Shown: positions 47,796-61,149, counted from the first letter of the stretch. The stretch: DNA of 64,000 bases from Celoporthe dispersa (GCA_016584495.1 WAID01000008.1:186001-250000); one strand, 5' to 3'. Made by a program: numbers and translations. Notes: generated from the sequence alone by a model not told the origin.

Positions 47796-50388
47796 GATGG
47801 GCGACCTGGTTCGTGCCTGGGCTTTGTGAAGTTTTTATGTGTGTCTTTGCGTCGATATGAATGTGGTTGGAAGAGGAGAAGGAGGAGAGAAGGGGGGAGG
47901 GAGAGAGAGAAAGTGTCTGAAGAATGAGCAGAATAAACATGGAACAGGGGGAGAGTCTTGTCTCAGCTTTTATTCTGGTCCAAGACCTTGAGCAGCGGAG
48001 ATCGGGATGGGGAAGTGCTCTTGGTTTTAAGCTTGTGTTTTGGTATTCCGTCGCCCAGGGTCCGTCTCCGTCGTAACCGGACGAAAGCCCCGTACCGTAC
48101 CAGCATAGTGAGTATAGGCCATAGCAGTACCTGCAGGATTGCTGTCGCCTTCTCCTCACATGCCTGGTTGAGAGTGTATCATCGGCATGGCGAGCGGGTC
48201 AGCGCCACAATAAAAAAAGACCCTGCCACCGAGAGGCAACGTACGACCGCTGCAGGTAGGCAGCTTTACTCTCCTCTTTTTGAGAAAGTTTCCTGAGACT
48301 CGACCTGGATGGAATGAATCCGGCCCCAGAGGACGACGCCACTTACTTGCTCTCGGTCCCGGTGTGTGGGCTTCTCTTTTGACCGGGCATGATGACGATG
48401 GTTCAATCCTACTTTATTCTCAAGCAGCACAAAATTTATCAACTACGGAGGACGGTGTCTATACACAAGGTGCTAGGGACGAACCGACCTCCCCCCCCCC
48501 TTCGCAGTGACGAATCGGAGGCTCTGTAGGCTTGCTCGGGCCTGGACGTCGATCCTCATGGGTGGTCGGCTCGGTCCCGAGATTTAACTGACTGAACTTA
48601 CAGCAACAGCGCGTTGCCCTACTTATTTGTAAGTATGCTCTCGACCGGAACTCCGGCAGAACGTTTCCGCCGACCTGACCTGCCCGGGCGTTTGTGTTTT
48701 TTTTTTCCTTTCTTCTTTCTTTCTTAGCCTGGAAGTAATTTCTGTGGAACGTTTTGAACCTGCGATATTCTGAAAAGGAAAATATATTGAACCGACGAAA
48801 CTTCGATGGGCTGAGCGAGCACGGGCTGATTACGCCACAGACAGACCCCCAGCGGCGTGGCTCGGCTACGATACTCACTCTTCAGGCCCGAGTCTACCAA
48901 CCATCTGCGGAGGGGGGAGGGGAGGGGAGGGAGACCTGCGGATAGAGTCACCCAGCTCGTCTGATTCGATCCAAGGCCAGGTCAGTAAGATCTTATCTCT
49001 TCCACGTGTCTGACGAGCGGGCACGCAACAGGATGATGACTGCATGCATCAGTCGCCAGCTCAATCCGCAAGCTCGTTGCCGTCAGCCAGCCATCTCTCG
49101 CCAGGAGTAGTACTCACATGTGCCTGTCCGAAGAAGAAGCAGAAGCGATGTATCAGCCAATGGGATATTATGCACGCTATCTGCCTGTCCGCCTGCCTGT
49201 GGGGGAAATCGGGAAGGGGGCCGGCATCCAGAGGAAAATGATTCTCGGTTCGCTTCAATAGCGAGATGAGACCCTGATGGATTCCTGGGCCCGGCGGCTG
49301 CTGATCAGGCTTCGTTTATAAGGCGGCCCGACGCAGGCCCATCTCTATCTCTTACACATCAGGTCACCGAGATGTTGCTCATCACTGGACGGGCTGCCTC
49401 TCTCTCCTCCCCCCTCCCCTCTCTTTTTTTTTTTTCCCCTTCTCTTATTCTGTCGCGAAGAGCCAAGCCAAGAATGCTACTGAACAAGGGGCCTCAGCAT
49501 GATGGAAACCGCGAGCCATCACCACCAATTTCTTTCCCTCCTCTTCTTTTCATTCGGCTCTGGAGACGAATCAGGCGATGCGTCGCGTATCGCACCCCTG
49601 GGTGTTTCTGACATTCATGTTGGGCATCAAGGCGAGATTGCACGTGACAAAAGAGGCTCCAGCAGCAGACGAGGCCTGGAGTGACAGCAATTACAGTACC
49701 TGGAGGCCTGCAGATCTGTCCAGGCCACGGAGCGAGGCGGCCCAGGTTATTCTCTGACACGAACTGTCCTCTCGCATGGAATGCGTGATGTGTGTGTGTG
49801 CGTGTGCGTGTGCGAGCGAGACACAAGATGGTGGTACGACCACATGCATGCAAATTACCTGACCGGTGAGAAAAGCGGGATTATGGTTCTGGGCAAATAT
49901 TCAACGTATAATAAACAATTCCTGGATGACCACGCGCGGGCATGGCATCGAGGCTCTATCTAGTACTTTCTAGTCCTCCTCCGCCTGATACAAGATTCTA
50001 AGTATAACAGCCAGATATCCAGCCCACCACACCTTTAGACCCCATGACCCTCTCTTTGTCCTCGCCCCAGCCCGGTCGAGGTCTTAAGAAAAAACACCAT
50101 ATTTTCCAACACGATTATGTCCATCTCTCGCCGGCTTCGAAAACTTCCCAGCCTTCCTCATCCGATGCATCCGGAGCGTCAGCTCGTGTTTGGGTCGCTT
50201 TCTAGGCCTGCCGCTCCATCCGGGTACGTCCCCAACCCGCTCCCTCGGCTCTTGGCTTGAAATAAGTAATAAAGAGGGGGAGAGAAAAATAAAAGAGGAA
50301 AAAAAAAATAACAACAGCAGGAGGTTTGCTGTACGACGGATCTGCCGCGCTTGAGGGTGGATGGGTGATGATGCTTGGGCATCTAGTC
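47796..50388. other. Gene-poor region
   Basis: About 2.6 kb with no gene I can support. Short open frames lack domains and overlap on both strands. Contains T-rich tracts near 48700 and 49420 and a short GT repeat near 49790. Confidence 0.4.
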
Positions 50389-51043
50389 TCAGGTACCCTT
50401 GAGATTCTTGTAGAGAAAGGCGAAGCCCTTTAAGTCACCGCTCGGGTTGATGCTGTAGCCAGGTACCGTGCCGACCACCAGGTAATTCAGGCGCGCGAAG
50501 AGGCCCGCAGCTGGGGATCCGTCCTCGACCTCGCATATCTGTGTGACGGGTCAGTGAGTAAAAAGTATATTGTGCAGGGGCAGGGGGAACCGGGGGTGGG
50601 GGTGGGGGACGGCCACAGCTTACCAGAAGGGTCTTCCCCTTGAGAAGGGCCTGCGTCTCTAAGGCCTTGATCAGGGTCGTCGCGCCACCCCTGCGTCGAT
50701 ACTTGGTGCTGAGGAGCAAGCTCTCGACCGTGGCCCGGAACGGCGCCGTCTCCAGGTGCGGCAGCGCCAGCATGGCCACGCCGACCAGGTGATCTCCCTG
50801 CACCCTCGTGCCAGGCTCCCAGTCGAGAAGCAGCATCACGATCACCCTCGTGCCGCCGCCGGCCTCCGCGATCCGGTCTTTCCACCAGACGAGGAGCTTC
50901 TCGTGGCTCAGGGGGGGCAGGAAGGCGCTGATGGTCTTGTCGGACGTGATGCACTGCGCCTGCAGGCCAGCCAGCCAGGGCGTCAGGTGTGCGTGGTCTT
51001 TTGCGTTGAAGATCTGCGCCCTTGCGGTGCCTGGTCCTGACAT
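50389..51043 (-). CDS. GNAT-family N-acetyltransferase, tabtoxin-resistance-like
   Basis: Acetyl-CoA-dependent N-acetyltransferase. Exons 50624..51043 and 50389..50538 (GTAAGC donor, ACACAG acceptor) encode 189 residues with an intact frame. Seen: VIVMLLLDWEPGTRVQGDHL, GVAMLALPHLETAPFRATVE, the acetyl-CoA pyrophosphate-binding motif A in TKYRRRGGATTLIKALETQA (R-x-x-G-x-A pattern), and a C-terminal half typical of the tabtoxin-resistance subgroup (EVEDGSPAAGLFARLNYLVV, then GYSINPSGDL and FAFLYKNL). Start at 51043 (MSGPGTARAQIF) is preceded by a CT-rich leader on the coding strand. True substrate unknown; members of this subgroup detoxify small amino compounds. It is the last intact gene before the transposon block. 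Confidence 0.85.
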
Positions 51044-54000
51044 GATAGGCGAGTATGGGCCGTGACGATGTAGGCAGGCGAGAGAGAGAGAGAGAAAGAG
51101 AGCGAGAGAGAGAGAGATGTACTCTGGCTCAAGAGGGCGTTGTGGTATACAGGCCACTAGAGGACGGCGTGGAGCAGCCTCTCTGTCTCTCGTGGCTCTG
51201 GTCGAGGATTATTGCGGGACAGTGCTGGATGTGCCGGGGGCTCTAGAGCGGTGTCAGTCATGGCATTCCTTACTAAGTGCGATATAGAGGGACTCAAGAA
51301 CCTGTCGAGGGAGTGAATATACAGACCACAACAGCCCGGGAGTTCCTCAAATTTAGGGTGGAGGTATGTCCAGGTCGGGAGGGGTGGAGGTTGTGGATGT
51401 CAACAGCGTCTGCTGGTAACTGACGGACGGAACAACGGAGGGAGGGAGGGATACCATGGCTTGTTATATACAGGTCTCGTCACTTGATATAGGAAAGGAA
51501 GAAAAAAAGGACAAAAATAAAAGCAGAAACGAGATTGTTATTGGGAAAAGCCCAAGCTAGCGCGTAGGAAGCGGAAATGGTGACCGTTCAATCTGGGTGG
51601 GATCGTTACGAAGCCGCTCGAGATTGTGCTGTACGCACGATGCTAGCTTCAGGTGATGCTCCAGGCGGCGGGCAGGGATGTGAGCTACCAATACGACGGC
51701 GAGAGGTTGCAGTGATATTCAGGTACTAGCCAAGGGGGGGGGGCAGGGTGGGTGAGGCACACAGAGGATCACCACATGGGAGGAGGCACTAACTAGTACC
51801 GGGGGGGGGAGGGGTAAGCACTATGGCAGTGAGTCGCGTGCTACTGCCTATAAGGCTGAAGCCGTCCTGCAGGTGCTGCCCTGTTGGCGCTATTGGCTTC
51901 TGCTGGGACGGGTACCCGCCCAGCTGGTTCACACAGATCTTAGGTGCCCTTGCGCTCTTGCCCCCCACTGTTGCTCCATAAGCACAGCAGGCGCCGCTAC
52001 AAGGGACGGACCTTCCAGAATCTTTTTGTGACATGTCGGTTGGTCGGTCGGTGGGGGGGGGTGGTTTCTTCCTTTTTTTTCTTCTTCTTCTTCTTTTTTT
52101 GTCTCTTCTCCTCCCTCTTTCCGTCTCGGGGGGGAGAAGGTTTGATTCGCCTGGATGGAATAAAACAAATCTTGCCTGGTCGCACTACAAGCTTCGACAT
52201 CATTCAACGTCATTACGTCCCGCCAATACCTGCCATCTGCTCTATGACCAGCTCACGTGCCCGAACTCAAATCTCGTTTATTCTTTTTAGCTTTTTATTT
52301 TATTATCATTATTATTATTATTATTATCCTTATTGCTCGAAATATATATATATTTTTTTCTTTTTTTTCTTTTTTTGGTCGTTCTCTACGAAGGAATGAG
52401 CGTGCGGACAGGCATCGAAGCTGACTCCGGGAAGGATCGTGGGGACACACCACTGCTCTGACCAGAGAGCTAGCCCAGCCCGTTCGGACCGGCTCTGTCA
52501 TACCAGATTTGCTATCCATCCGTCCTCTCCCCGTGGCTCTTGCTTCGGCCCTGGGCCTGGGGGCTTCCCACGCGACCACGTACCCTTCATTCGCCTCCCT
52601 GGAACGCCTCATTTCACGCGGGAACGGGAGGCCAAGTATCACCATGCAGTCTCCCTCCGGTCCCTACCACCATGAGACCAGGGACTGCGCAGGCGGGCAC
52701 ATTCCAGACAACGTCATGCGTCCAGGCCCTGCGCCATGCCAGCAGCCGGCATTCGTCATGCCTCGCAGCCGAGAAGAGGAGAGAAAGGACAGGTCTAGCG
52801 ATCGAGATGTACCATGGCGATGCGCAGGGCCAGCAACAGCTCGGTAAACCCAACCCCCCCCCCGGCTCCAACCTTTTTTTACTCCCTTTCTCTTCCCTGG
52901 TTCAGTGCTACCTCATCCTCGACAGATGCGGCGCCGAGGGTGTGGCACGGTAGTCGTCGTTTCTAGAGGCTTCTATCGACCTCAGGATCTGTTCGTCGTC
53001 ACGTTGGTGCTGCTGACCGTCAGAGACAGCCCTTGTTGATCATCTGCGCGGTCCGTGGTCGATCACTTTTCCCTGGGCCAGGCATCCGTTTGTTTTTCGA
53101 CCATCTGTTTCTGCAGGTCTACATCTATAAGGAGGAGGAAACCAGGGCAAGGCATACCCCTGAGTCCCTGGTCATCGCCAATGAGGTCAGGGCCGTGCTG
53201 TCTGGCGCCCGTGGACGACACGCATGGAGCCTCCTGACACGTCACAGCTCAATCCCTCTTGCTGGGTCACACCCCTCTTGCCCTGGATCTCCCTGCATCT
53301 CCCCGTTTCGAAGGCCTGGGAGGGTCAACTCAGGGCGCTCTGCTGAAGCCAGGGAGGCATCGTCAGCATCGCTTAATTTGGTAGCACCACCCCAAGCCAC
53401 CGGAGAGCTGCAGCTCACAGGATGAAGCTCCATCCTCGTCCTGGTCCTGATGACAGCATCGGACGGGGTACAGGCGGTTGATCACGAGGAGCGGATACTT
53501 GGCCCGTCAGCATGGAAATGACGAGCTCTTCGCTTACCGGGCTGCTCGAATATTGCCTCTCTGAGGACATCCATTCTTACACCATTCACTCCGGCGGCCA
53601 ACAGATCTGGCCGCCTCGAGTCATCATGCGCAGGAAGAAGAGACAAGAATTACGTGTGAGGGTCCCCTGCTGCTGAACCTTCCTCTTGGCTTTCTGGAGG
53701 CATACAGAGCTTCAGCTGGGCGTAATTGGTGCTGCCCGCGCGCTGGGTGTCGTGAGAAGAGACTGACCAGGGTCCTTTCGTCGATGTGGATGACATGCAG
53801 CGACCTCGAAATTACTTGAGGAATCTTTTCCGGGTCGAAGAGGACAGGAATGTTCCTACGTCGATGGCAACTCTCCACCGCGTGCTCCATGGCACGAGCT
53901 CTCAGATAACATCTGTCCGGCCACGCACGCTTGCTAAACGACTGGTCGCCATGAGCTTGGTGCGAGTGCTCCATTATCGGCTGGGATGGTCGCAGAAGCG

Positions 54001-56040
54001 AGTTCGGTACCTCGTCCTACGCCTGCAAAAGTTTTGGGGAGGGCTTCTATGAGGCCGGGGGATCAGTGGCAAGCAGCCCTTACGTGCAGGTGTCTTGCAG
54101 AGCTGCGCAGAACTAGCGGGTCCGTGAATGCGCAGCGATGGAAATCTATGATCGTCGCGGGTTTCCAGCCTACACACTTGCTACCATTGAGGTCATGAGG
54201 CGATTTTTACAGGCTTGGACATGCGGTATGCATGTCCCCGGAAGTTCGGTCGGCGCGATCCTCAACGCAATGTAAGCGATCTTTGTTACCAGAGGGCCGA
54301 AACTGTTTTCGGCGGCCACTATCCGCCGTAGCCCTGCAGTGTCACGTAACCTCCAAGGCTCAGTGTCTTGCCTTTGCTCTTCGGTACGGTCTCATCCGAG
54401 CGCCAGGTTGCCGTTTGTTGCCGGTGGTGACGCCGGGGCGCCAGCGAGCATGTCTCTCGGCCTGCTATCAACATCACGAATAGCTCACAATGTCAGATAC
54501 GGTCGAACAGCTCCACGTGCCAGCCTGTCGTCGTCCGCTCGGAGCAACCGCCGGCTTCTGCTCTGAGTACACAGCCTACACAGGACTGTGTCCCTAGGAA
54601 AGAGCAGATAGTCGCTTAGGAGAAAGGTTCCGAGATGGAGGACTTGCCTTGAAAAGAGAGCCGCTGCAGCCCGCCATCATGTGCGCTCAAGGCGTACGAC
54701 AGCATGAAGATGACCGAAATGGAGGTCTTGCTCTTGCCTCTGTCAACGACGAAGAGAAGGGATTCTCCAGACGCACGCCTCGCTCGCGGTCGCTCACGGC
54801 TTCTACTGCCCTGCAAAGATACTCCCAAGATCACCAGTGGCTTTAGCACGCGGCTCGTGGCTTGCGTTAGGGCAGCGCCTCTGACAAGTTGACAAACACC
54901 TTGGCGCTGCGCATCTCAGCCCTACCAATGCAGTGACTAAGACCCTCACGGCTTATACATACTACCAGGTGCGAGATCAGCGGTGAGTGTTGTGAACTTG
55001 TTCTTCTTGCCTCTTGGTGACCAGAATATGCAGTCTGCTCGTATGATCTTGGTGTGGAAAGCAAAACATCCTCTTCAACCGCTGGTTCGCTGAGGCAGTC
55101 AAAATCCACCTGGATCCAGTCTGTTGCACCAAACACGAAGTTGCGTGCGGAACCGTGCCGTTTGAACCGCCAAAAAAAGATGGGACATCAGCACAGTGAC
55201 CAACTCTGGAGAATCCGGTCTGGACCAATGGTGACTGGGAGCCAAGAAGAGCCACCCAGCCAGCTCAGTGAATGACAGGCCTCCGTCGCTCATGAAAACT
55301 GCCCTCACATGAAGCTTGGCAGCGACTAACAGGATTCACCGCTCTGTATGGATCCCTGGAAGTGGCAGTGAGTGTTCCAATCTATGCAGGCCAAGACCTG
55401 GATCTGCAGGGACCCCGTGTTTCGGCCCCTCAGCCCCAGAGAACAATACACAGTCACAACCGCAGCAAGACTGTGACTGAGGGGTGTGACTGAGGGGCAG
55501 CGGTCACGGCACTGGTGAGCTGGCGGACAGCTTGCCTGGGAGAGCAAGGCACGCAAGCAGGATTTGTCTACTCCCAGGCTCATGGATAATTCCCCTCCCT
55601 CCCCTTTTTAGTGTCATCTTCTAGTCCTGCATCATCACTAAGCGCATATCTCTTCACTGATTTGGTCTTCTTCCAGTATTTTTCCCTTGGGTGACGGCAA
55701 TTCATCCCAACGAAGAGACCTTTACACCCGGTCGGAGAGATCTCAGGTGAAGCTTTCGTGGAGAACGCGAATCTGCGTGGGGCTCCCCCCTGGCTTCTGA
55801 CCTCACATACTCTCCGTTCCATTCAAGGGTTGAGCCCCACTGTATTTTTCCACTCCCGCACACACTACCAAAAACGCGTACAAAAGATGGTCGCGTGAAA
55901 ACCGTTTTGGAAACCTTTCGTTTTTTTCGAACGTTCACAGCCCTTATCACCACCCACCCTCTTTCTTCGTCGTTGAGGCTATCCAGTGTACTGAAATCGA
56001 GCATTGCGAATCGAATGATAATGGTTAGGCTTTTTCAGCA
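51044..56040. other. Gene-poor region leading to the transposon block
   Basis: About 5 kb without a supported gene. 51070-51117 is a GA-rich tract (CT on the GNAT coding strand). 52060-52380 has long T and TTA runs. At 53600-55300 several - strand frames (for example 53624-53974, 54616-54849, 54867-55136, 54977-55255) look protein-like in composition but lie in different frames with stops between them; they may be remains of a decayed gene I do not recognise. Confidence 0.4.
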
Positions 56041-56084
56041 CTGATGCCTAGCTCACGGTTGAGCAATACAGACTGCTCTATTAT

Positions 56085-56610
56085 TACAAAGCCTTCTCGA
56101 AAGCGGATTCAGTGCCAAAGATATTGCTATTAGTGCTAATATTACTAAATCGTACGCCTATTTACTAAAGAGGCGATAGACTATTATAGAAAGCATCGTT
56201 ATTAAGCAGGACTATATTGATCGGATTAGATTACTTTTATACTATTTAGCTATATGCTTTCTTTCCGTACTCTCTAGCTTCTAGATTAATTAATATTTCG
56301 AATTATAGGAATTATTTGATTTTCTTGCTGAAAAGAGCGATATATATCTCGACGAGATGCAATTATAGCTATTTGAATAGTTCGATCTCGAGATATCGAA
56401 ATCTATACTGAGCTGCTGCCTTCGCCTCAAGAATTGAACCAAGAAGAAATAAGCTTTTATCGCCTCCGAGCGCAATAAGGCTTTCTATGCTAATTATATC
56501 TAGATAATCAGAGAATAGTAGCTAAACTAATTCGTATTCATAAATAAATCTAATATTAATAAAAAGAGTATGAACTGATAAATAGCTTAAGTATTTAAAA
56601 GCTTGAAAGC
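56085..56610 (+). mobile_element. Degenerate Tc1/mariner-type (DDE) transposase remnant
   Basis: Read in one + strand frame with about nine in-frame TAG/TAA stops, the sequence gives an N-terminal helix-turn-helix-like segment (LLESGFSAKDIAISANITKS) followed, about 60 codons later, by LFDFLAEKSDIYLDEMQLYL and an ISKS segment, the order seen in fungal Tc1-like transposases before the first catalytic Asp. Most stops sit where Gln or Trp would be expected, as produced by C-to-T change on either strand. No terminal inverted repeats identified; the catalytic part is absent, apparently cut off by the tandem array and the downstream element. Non-functional. Confidence 0.7.
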
Positions 56611-56661
56611 TTGAAAACAAATGCTTAGCAGAATGATGCACTCGCATCATTCACCACCACT

Positions 56662-56822
56662 GAATGCGTGGTGAATTCACCAGTGAATGTATGGTGAATT
56701 CACCATGGAATGTATGGTGAATTCACCAGAGAATGCGTGGTGCATTCACTATGGAATGCATGGTGAATTCACCGGCGAATGCCGGATGAATTCACCGAGT
56801 GTAACTATGGTGAATTCACTTT
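56662..56822. repeat. 23-bp tandem repeat, about seven units, with 12-bp palindrome
   Basis: Seven consecutive 23-base units of the form GAATGYRTGGTGAATTCACCNNN. Units 1-3 and 5 carry the perfect palindrome GGTGAATTCACC or its near copy; unit 4 reads GGTGCATTCACT, unit 6 GGATGAATTCACC, unit 7 is the most diverged (TGTAACTATGGTGAATTCAC). It lies between the Tc1-type remnant and the gypsy-type element and is much less AT-biased than either. It could belong to the left LTR of the downstream element, where tandem subrepeats are common, or be an independent satellite. Confidence 0.9.
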
Positions 56823-59800
56823 GTATTCTCCCGCAGCTCCTGACAACTATATATATATCTAGGATAGATATTGTTTCTTTTTCTTCTTCGAAGAGAGAGC
56901 ATCCCTCGTAATATATCTGCAATATATTGCATACTTCAGCTGCCCAACAAATAGTAGCTATAATATGCATATCTTGCAGCATAAGAGACATCTTATTATC
57001 ACTTATTTTGTTTTAATTCATGCTGAAATCAACATAGATAAGGACTATATCATCGTCTAAAGCAGTGATTACTATGAATCGGGATAGGATTCTCCCTCTA
57101 TTACTGGATGATTAGATTGAATTTGATAAGCCTCAATAAGCTTATAAGTTCAAAGCCGTTTTCTATAAACTCTATACTATCGAGTGAGCAATTGATAAAG
57201 ACCGAGCTATGATTAATATAGCTTGCATCTTCGCAGATTGGCAAATCCTAGCTAAATGATATAATTCTCTTCGCAAATAGTCGATTAATTGGATTAATTG
57301 CTTGAATAAAGCAATAGATTAGGCAAAGAAGATATCTAGGATATTAAATCTAAGGAATTGGAGCTTAGGAAAGCGAGAGATATTCCTTAAAAAGTTCTAT
57401 CTATAGATTCAAAGCAATCAGGATTTCGTCTACGACTTTCGGATATAATTCAAAATCGATCAATTAGCTAGAGCAAATATTCTTGAGAAGCAATAGTTAG
57501 TTTTGAGGAGCTTCAATACTTCTATAAATACCTATTCTAAGGATCCAAACTATAATCTTTTGCAGACTTTGGGAATATAGGAGATAGAAGACGAATGCTA
57601 TTAGTATATAATGGATTTCTTCAATATAGAAGGAAAACTACGATTCTAGTTACTATTGCGATATGCAATTGAGGAATTAGAATTAATTACTCGCGAAGAT
57701 ATTAGCGAAAACCCTCCTATTCTCTATCTCTTAGCTAAAGCTAAAGGCAAACAATCTGCTAGCAATTTGGGAATTGAATAGAAAGTCTCGTTCTATAAAG
57801 ATATTATAGCTTCGGATATTATAGTTTTCGCAAGCTATCTTGCTGATAAACAAAGTTCAGACTATAGTTTCGGAGATAGCTATTCCAATATATATAGCTT
57901 AGAAAGTGCAAATTTATCTAATACTTCTGCATTTCCCTTAGTAGAAAGGAGTTCAGAAAATCATTTAACTGCTATCCCCAGATTATCAATAGTCTAACCT
58001 GAAGAGTCTTTAATTGGATATAAATCTCTCGAAGAATAGCTGTTTCTCTCTGAAATCCGAAAAGTTTATCGAGATGGATTTTCAGATAAGAAAGCAGCAT
58101 AAGCTAGATTTATGCGATTATTTCGGCTCCAATAAGCTTATAGATTGAGTTCAGTCTTTGATACATATTAAGGAAACTCAAACTCTCCAAAAGCTTGAGG
58201 ATTATAATCAGGTATCCATATTATATACTCTTGCAAAGAAAGAATAGCAGAGCCCTATGCTCATTTTTATATAATAGGAGCTATAAGTAATTAAAGAATT
58301 GCTAATAAACTTCCAATAAATATAGATTATTCCTTATTAGAAATTGAAGATTTATAAGATAATCTGATTATAGATAGGAATTTACTATTAGATTTATTAG
58401 AATTTAGTAATTCAGATAGAAGTAATAAAAAAGATTCCCTGTGCAGCTATAAGCGAATAAGTCTTCTATAATATTTTCCCCAATCTTAATAAACTCTACT
58501 ATCTTTTACGGATAAAGAGTTCAAAGAGAGTATAATTGATCGTTTTCAGCTATATAAAGACTGGAATAATTATAATAATCTTCTAATTATTTCTTCAATA
58601 AATAGCAAAATAATAGTTTGGAAAAATCTATAAGCATTTATTAACCAATATGAAATTTATATTAGCGGAAGCTGAATTCGGGTATAATATCTGAATTATA
58701 ATCTGCCAGTATATTTGGCAAGTATAGCTCATATATAGTTCTATTCTACCCTATTTTATAATAAATAGATAGAACTTATTGCAGAATGGAATGATTGGAA
58801 GTATTGGAAACGTTAATTAGTTTGAGATTTTTCTATATTTTGCAAGATAGCGGAAGAATTATTGGATAATCAATAATATTCAAGAAAGAATGCTCGAGTC
58901 AATCGAAATATCTTTGAATTTACTTATTAGATATGCAGATTTAGCAAACTGGCTGAATACTCCAGATCCTACTTAGCTTATAATATATGGGATCGGATCG
59001 ATAAGGAATTAGTAGCTCGATCTTTTGATCGATCTAGCTATAAAACCAATGCTAGGAGCTTTGAGAAAAAGCTCAAGAGTAAGCAAGAAATCTAGCATCT
59101 ATTAGAAGCTGCGAGAATAACTAAGCCTTAATAAGAGATAATAATAATAATAAGACAACTAGAGGTGATGTTTTCTAGAATTCTAAATATTAATATTTAT
59201 TTGCTATCGATAATATTCCAGTAGCTAAGAGACTAATTAAGTCTATCTTGCTATAGAATACTATCCTATTCTCGAACCTTTTTATAATAATCCAAGAACC
59301 TATATTATATTCCGGAATAAGATTTCCGTAAAATGATTCCAGAGCAATAGAGATTAATTATTAAAGCTAGATAATAGTAAAGAGAATAGTCTGACCAGAA
59401 TTATCTGCCAATATCTAGTCTACGAAAAATAATTACTAATAATATAGGAGAAGAGTTTACTAAAAATAATGAATCTAATCTTAGGAAATCTCAGCTCTTT
59501 TATTAATTCGCTAGGAAGGATTCATATAAGAGGTTCTTACTATCTATATAGGTCAACTTCGATATCGATAATAAAGAACTTGCTTATAATATAGAGAAGG
59601 AAAAATAAATCCTGCAATAAGGATACTATCTAGTAGATAATAAGATTAATCTAGGATATTTGGAAAATAAGAATAACTAAGAAGAGAGTTATAAGAAGGA
59701 AGTGAATTCCTATATAAGTGATCTTATAGAAGAAAAGGATAATCTTATATTCGAAGAAAATATATGGACTGCTAATTAAGAAGAATCGACTATTATAGAC

Positions 59801-60029
59801 TTAGATATAAGCATATTTGAAACTATTTATCTAGTCTATAGTATATCCTTTTGCTATTTGCATTATATCAAATACTATTAATAAGCTAATCTATAGCGGA
59901 ATTGCCCGAATGCTCTACTTGCTTCGATATCTTTCTAGAGTAATAATGAATTAGGATATCCAAGCTTACTGCCTAATATTACTCTATATCGAGGGAATTC
60001 CTATATCTATATTCGCGCAATAGCATAAG

Positions 60030-60130
60030 CAAAAGTGTCAGGATTAGATATTGATATATATATCAATATAGGAGCTAATTAATATGCAATCTCAGCAGAA
60101 TTAGTGAAGAGTTTCCCTAATATAGTAGTA
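60030..60130 (+). pseudogene. Aspartic protease remnant of the gypsy-type element
   Basis: The frame around 60040-60085 reads DIYINIGANQYAISAELV. The family active site has Asp-Thr-Gly at the position that reads Asn-Ile-Gly here, consistent with G-to-A and C-to-T change. Lies about 1 kb before the reverse transcriptase, as expected. Confidence 0.65.
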
Positions 60131-61149
60131 AATTAGGATGCTAAAGCAAAGTTGTATAGAGTTAGCTTATTAATCGCCTAAGCTTAGGCTGAATTCGATT
60201 TGTATTTCTATAGATAGAAATAGAGAAAACTAATAATTTTCAAAATCAGAATTGGTATATGGATACTAGATTAGCTTGATGCTGGTATTCTTCTAGGATA
60301 GGAGTTCAATATTCTATATTAAGTGGATATACTGAACTCTGAAAGCTTTATTCGCTTTGGATATTACCAAAGAGCAATTATATCTATAGATGTTTTCGCT
60401 AGAACAGGATTCATCTATTTTCTAGTAAAGATTGCTCGAAGAATCATTCTATTACCTAATATGCATACTTTGATTCCTATAGCGGTAAAGGAGTTATCAA
60501 AAATATAATTTTCTTATTCCGGCTCTATTAGAAAAGTTAGATGAATTGCCTTATAGGCTAAATTTCCTAGAAGATTTCGATAGTTCTAGCTACAAATTAA
60601 TTCAATATTCCTATTATTTTGAGGAAAGGATAATTTGTAGGAATTATCTAGCTTTTTATAGCAGATTATATAGTAAGATTGGAAAACCTTTCTAACTATT
60701 TTTATTTGCAAGATATGGATATATTTCCCTAGCAGGATAGTATTATGCTATTAGTATAGGAGTTAAATAGTATTTAAATTGATATTTTACATTCTATTTA
60801 TGCTATAGATCAGGAGTTTGTATATAATACTGAGCAATCCGATTATCTATTAGATAGTAAGGAGTTCAAAGAATCAAGTAGATTGGATATTTGATGCAAT
60901 AATATAGTTAATGAGATGAAGATTGACTTTGGCATATATATATACGATCGATTGCCTGAATTCATATAATAAGTGATTTAGTTGATATAATAGTATTCAT
61001 ATATATTCGAGGATATAGCTTTTATGGATGTTTCTATCGATCAGCAATTATGCATTGATTTGATGGAAGATTGGCAGAATTATAAAATTAGCAGAAAATT
61101 ATACTATTCTAGCAAAGAGGATCAAAAGATTATTAATAAAATTATAAAT

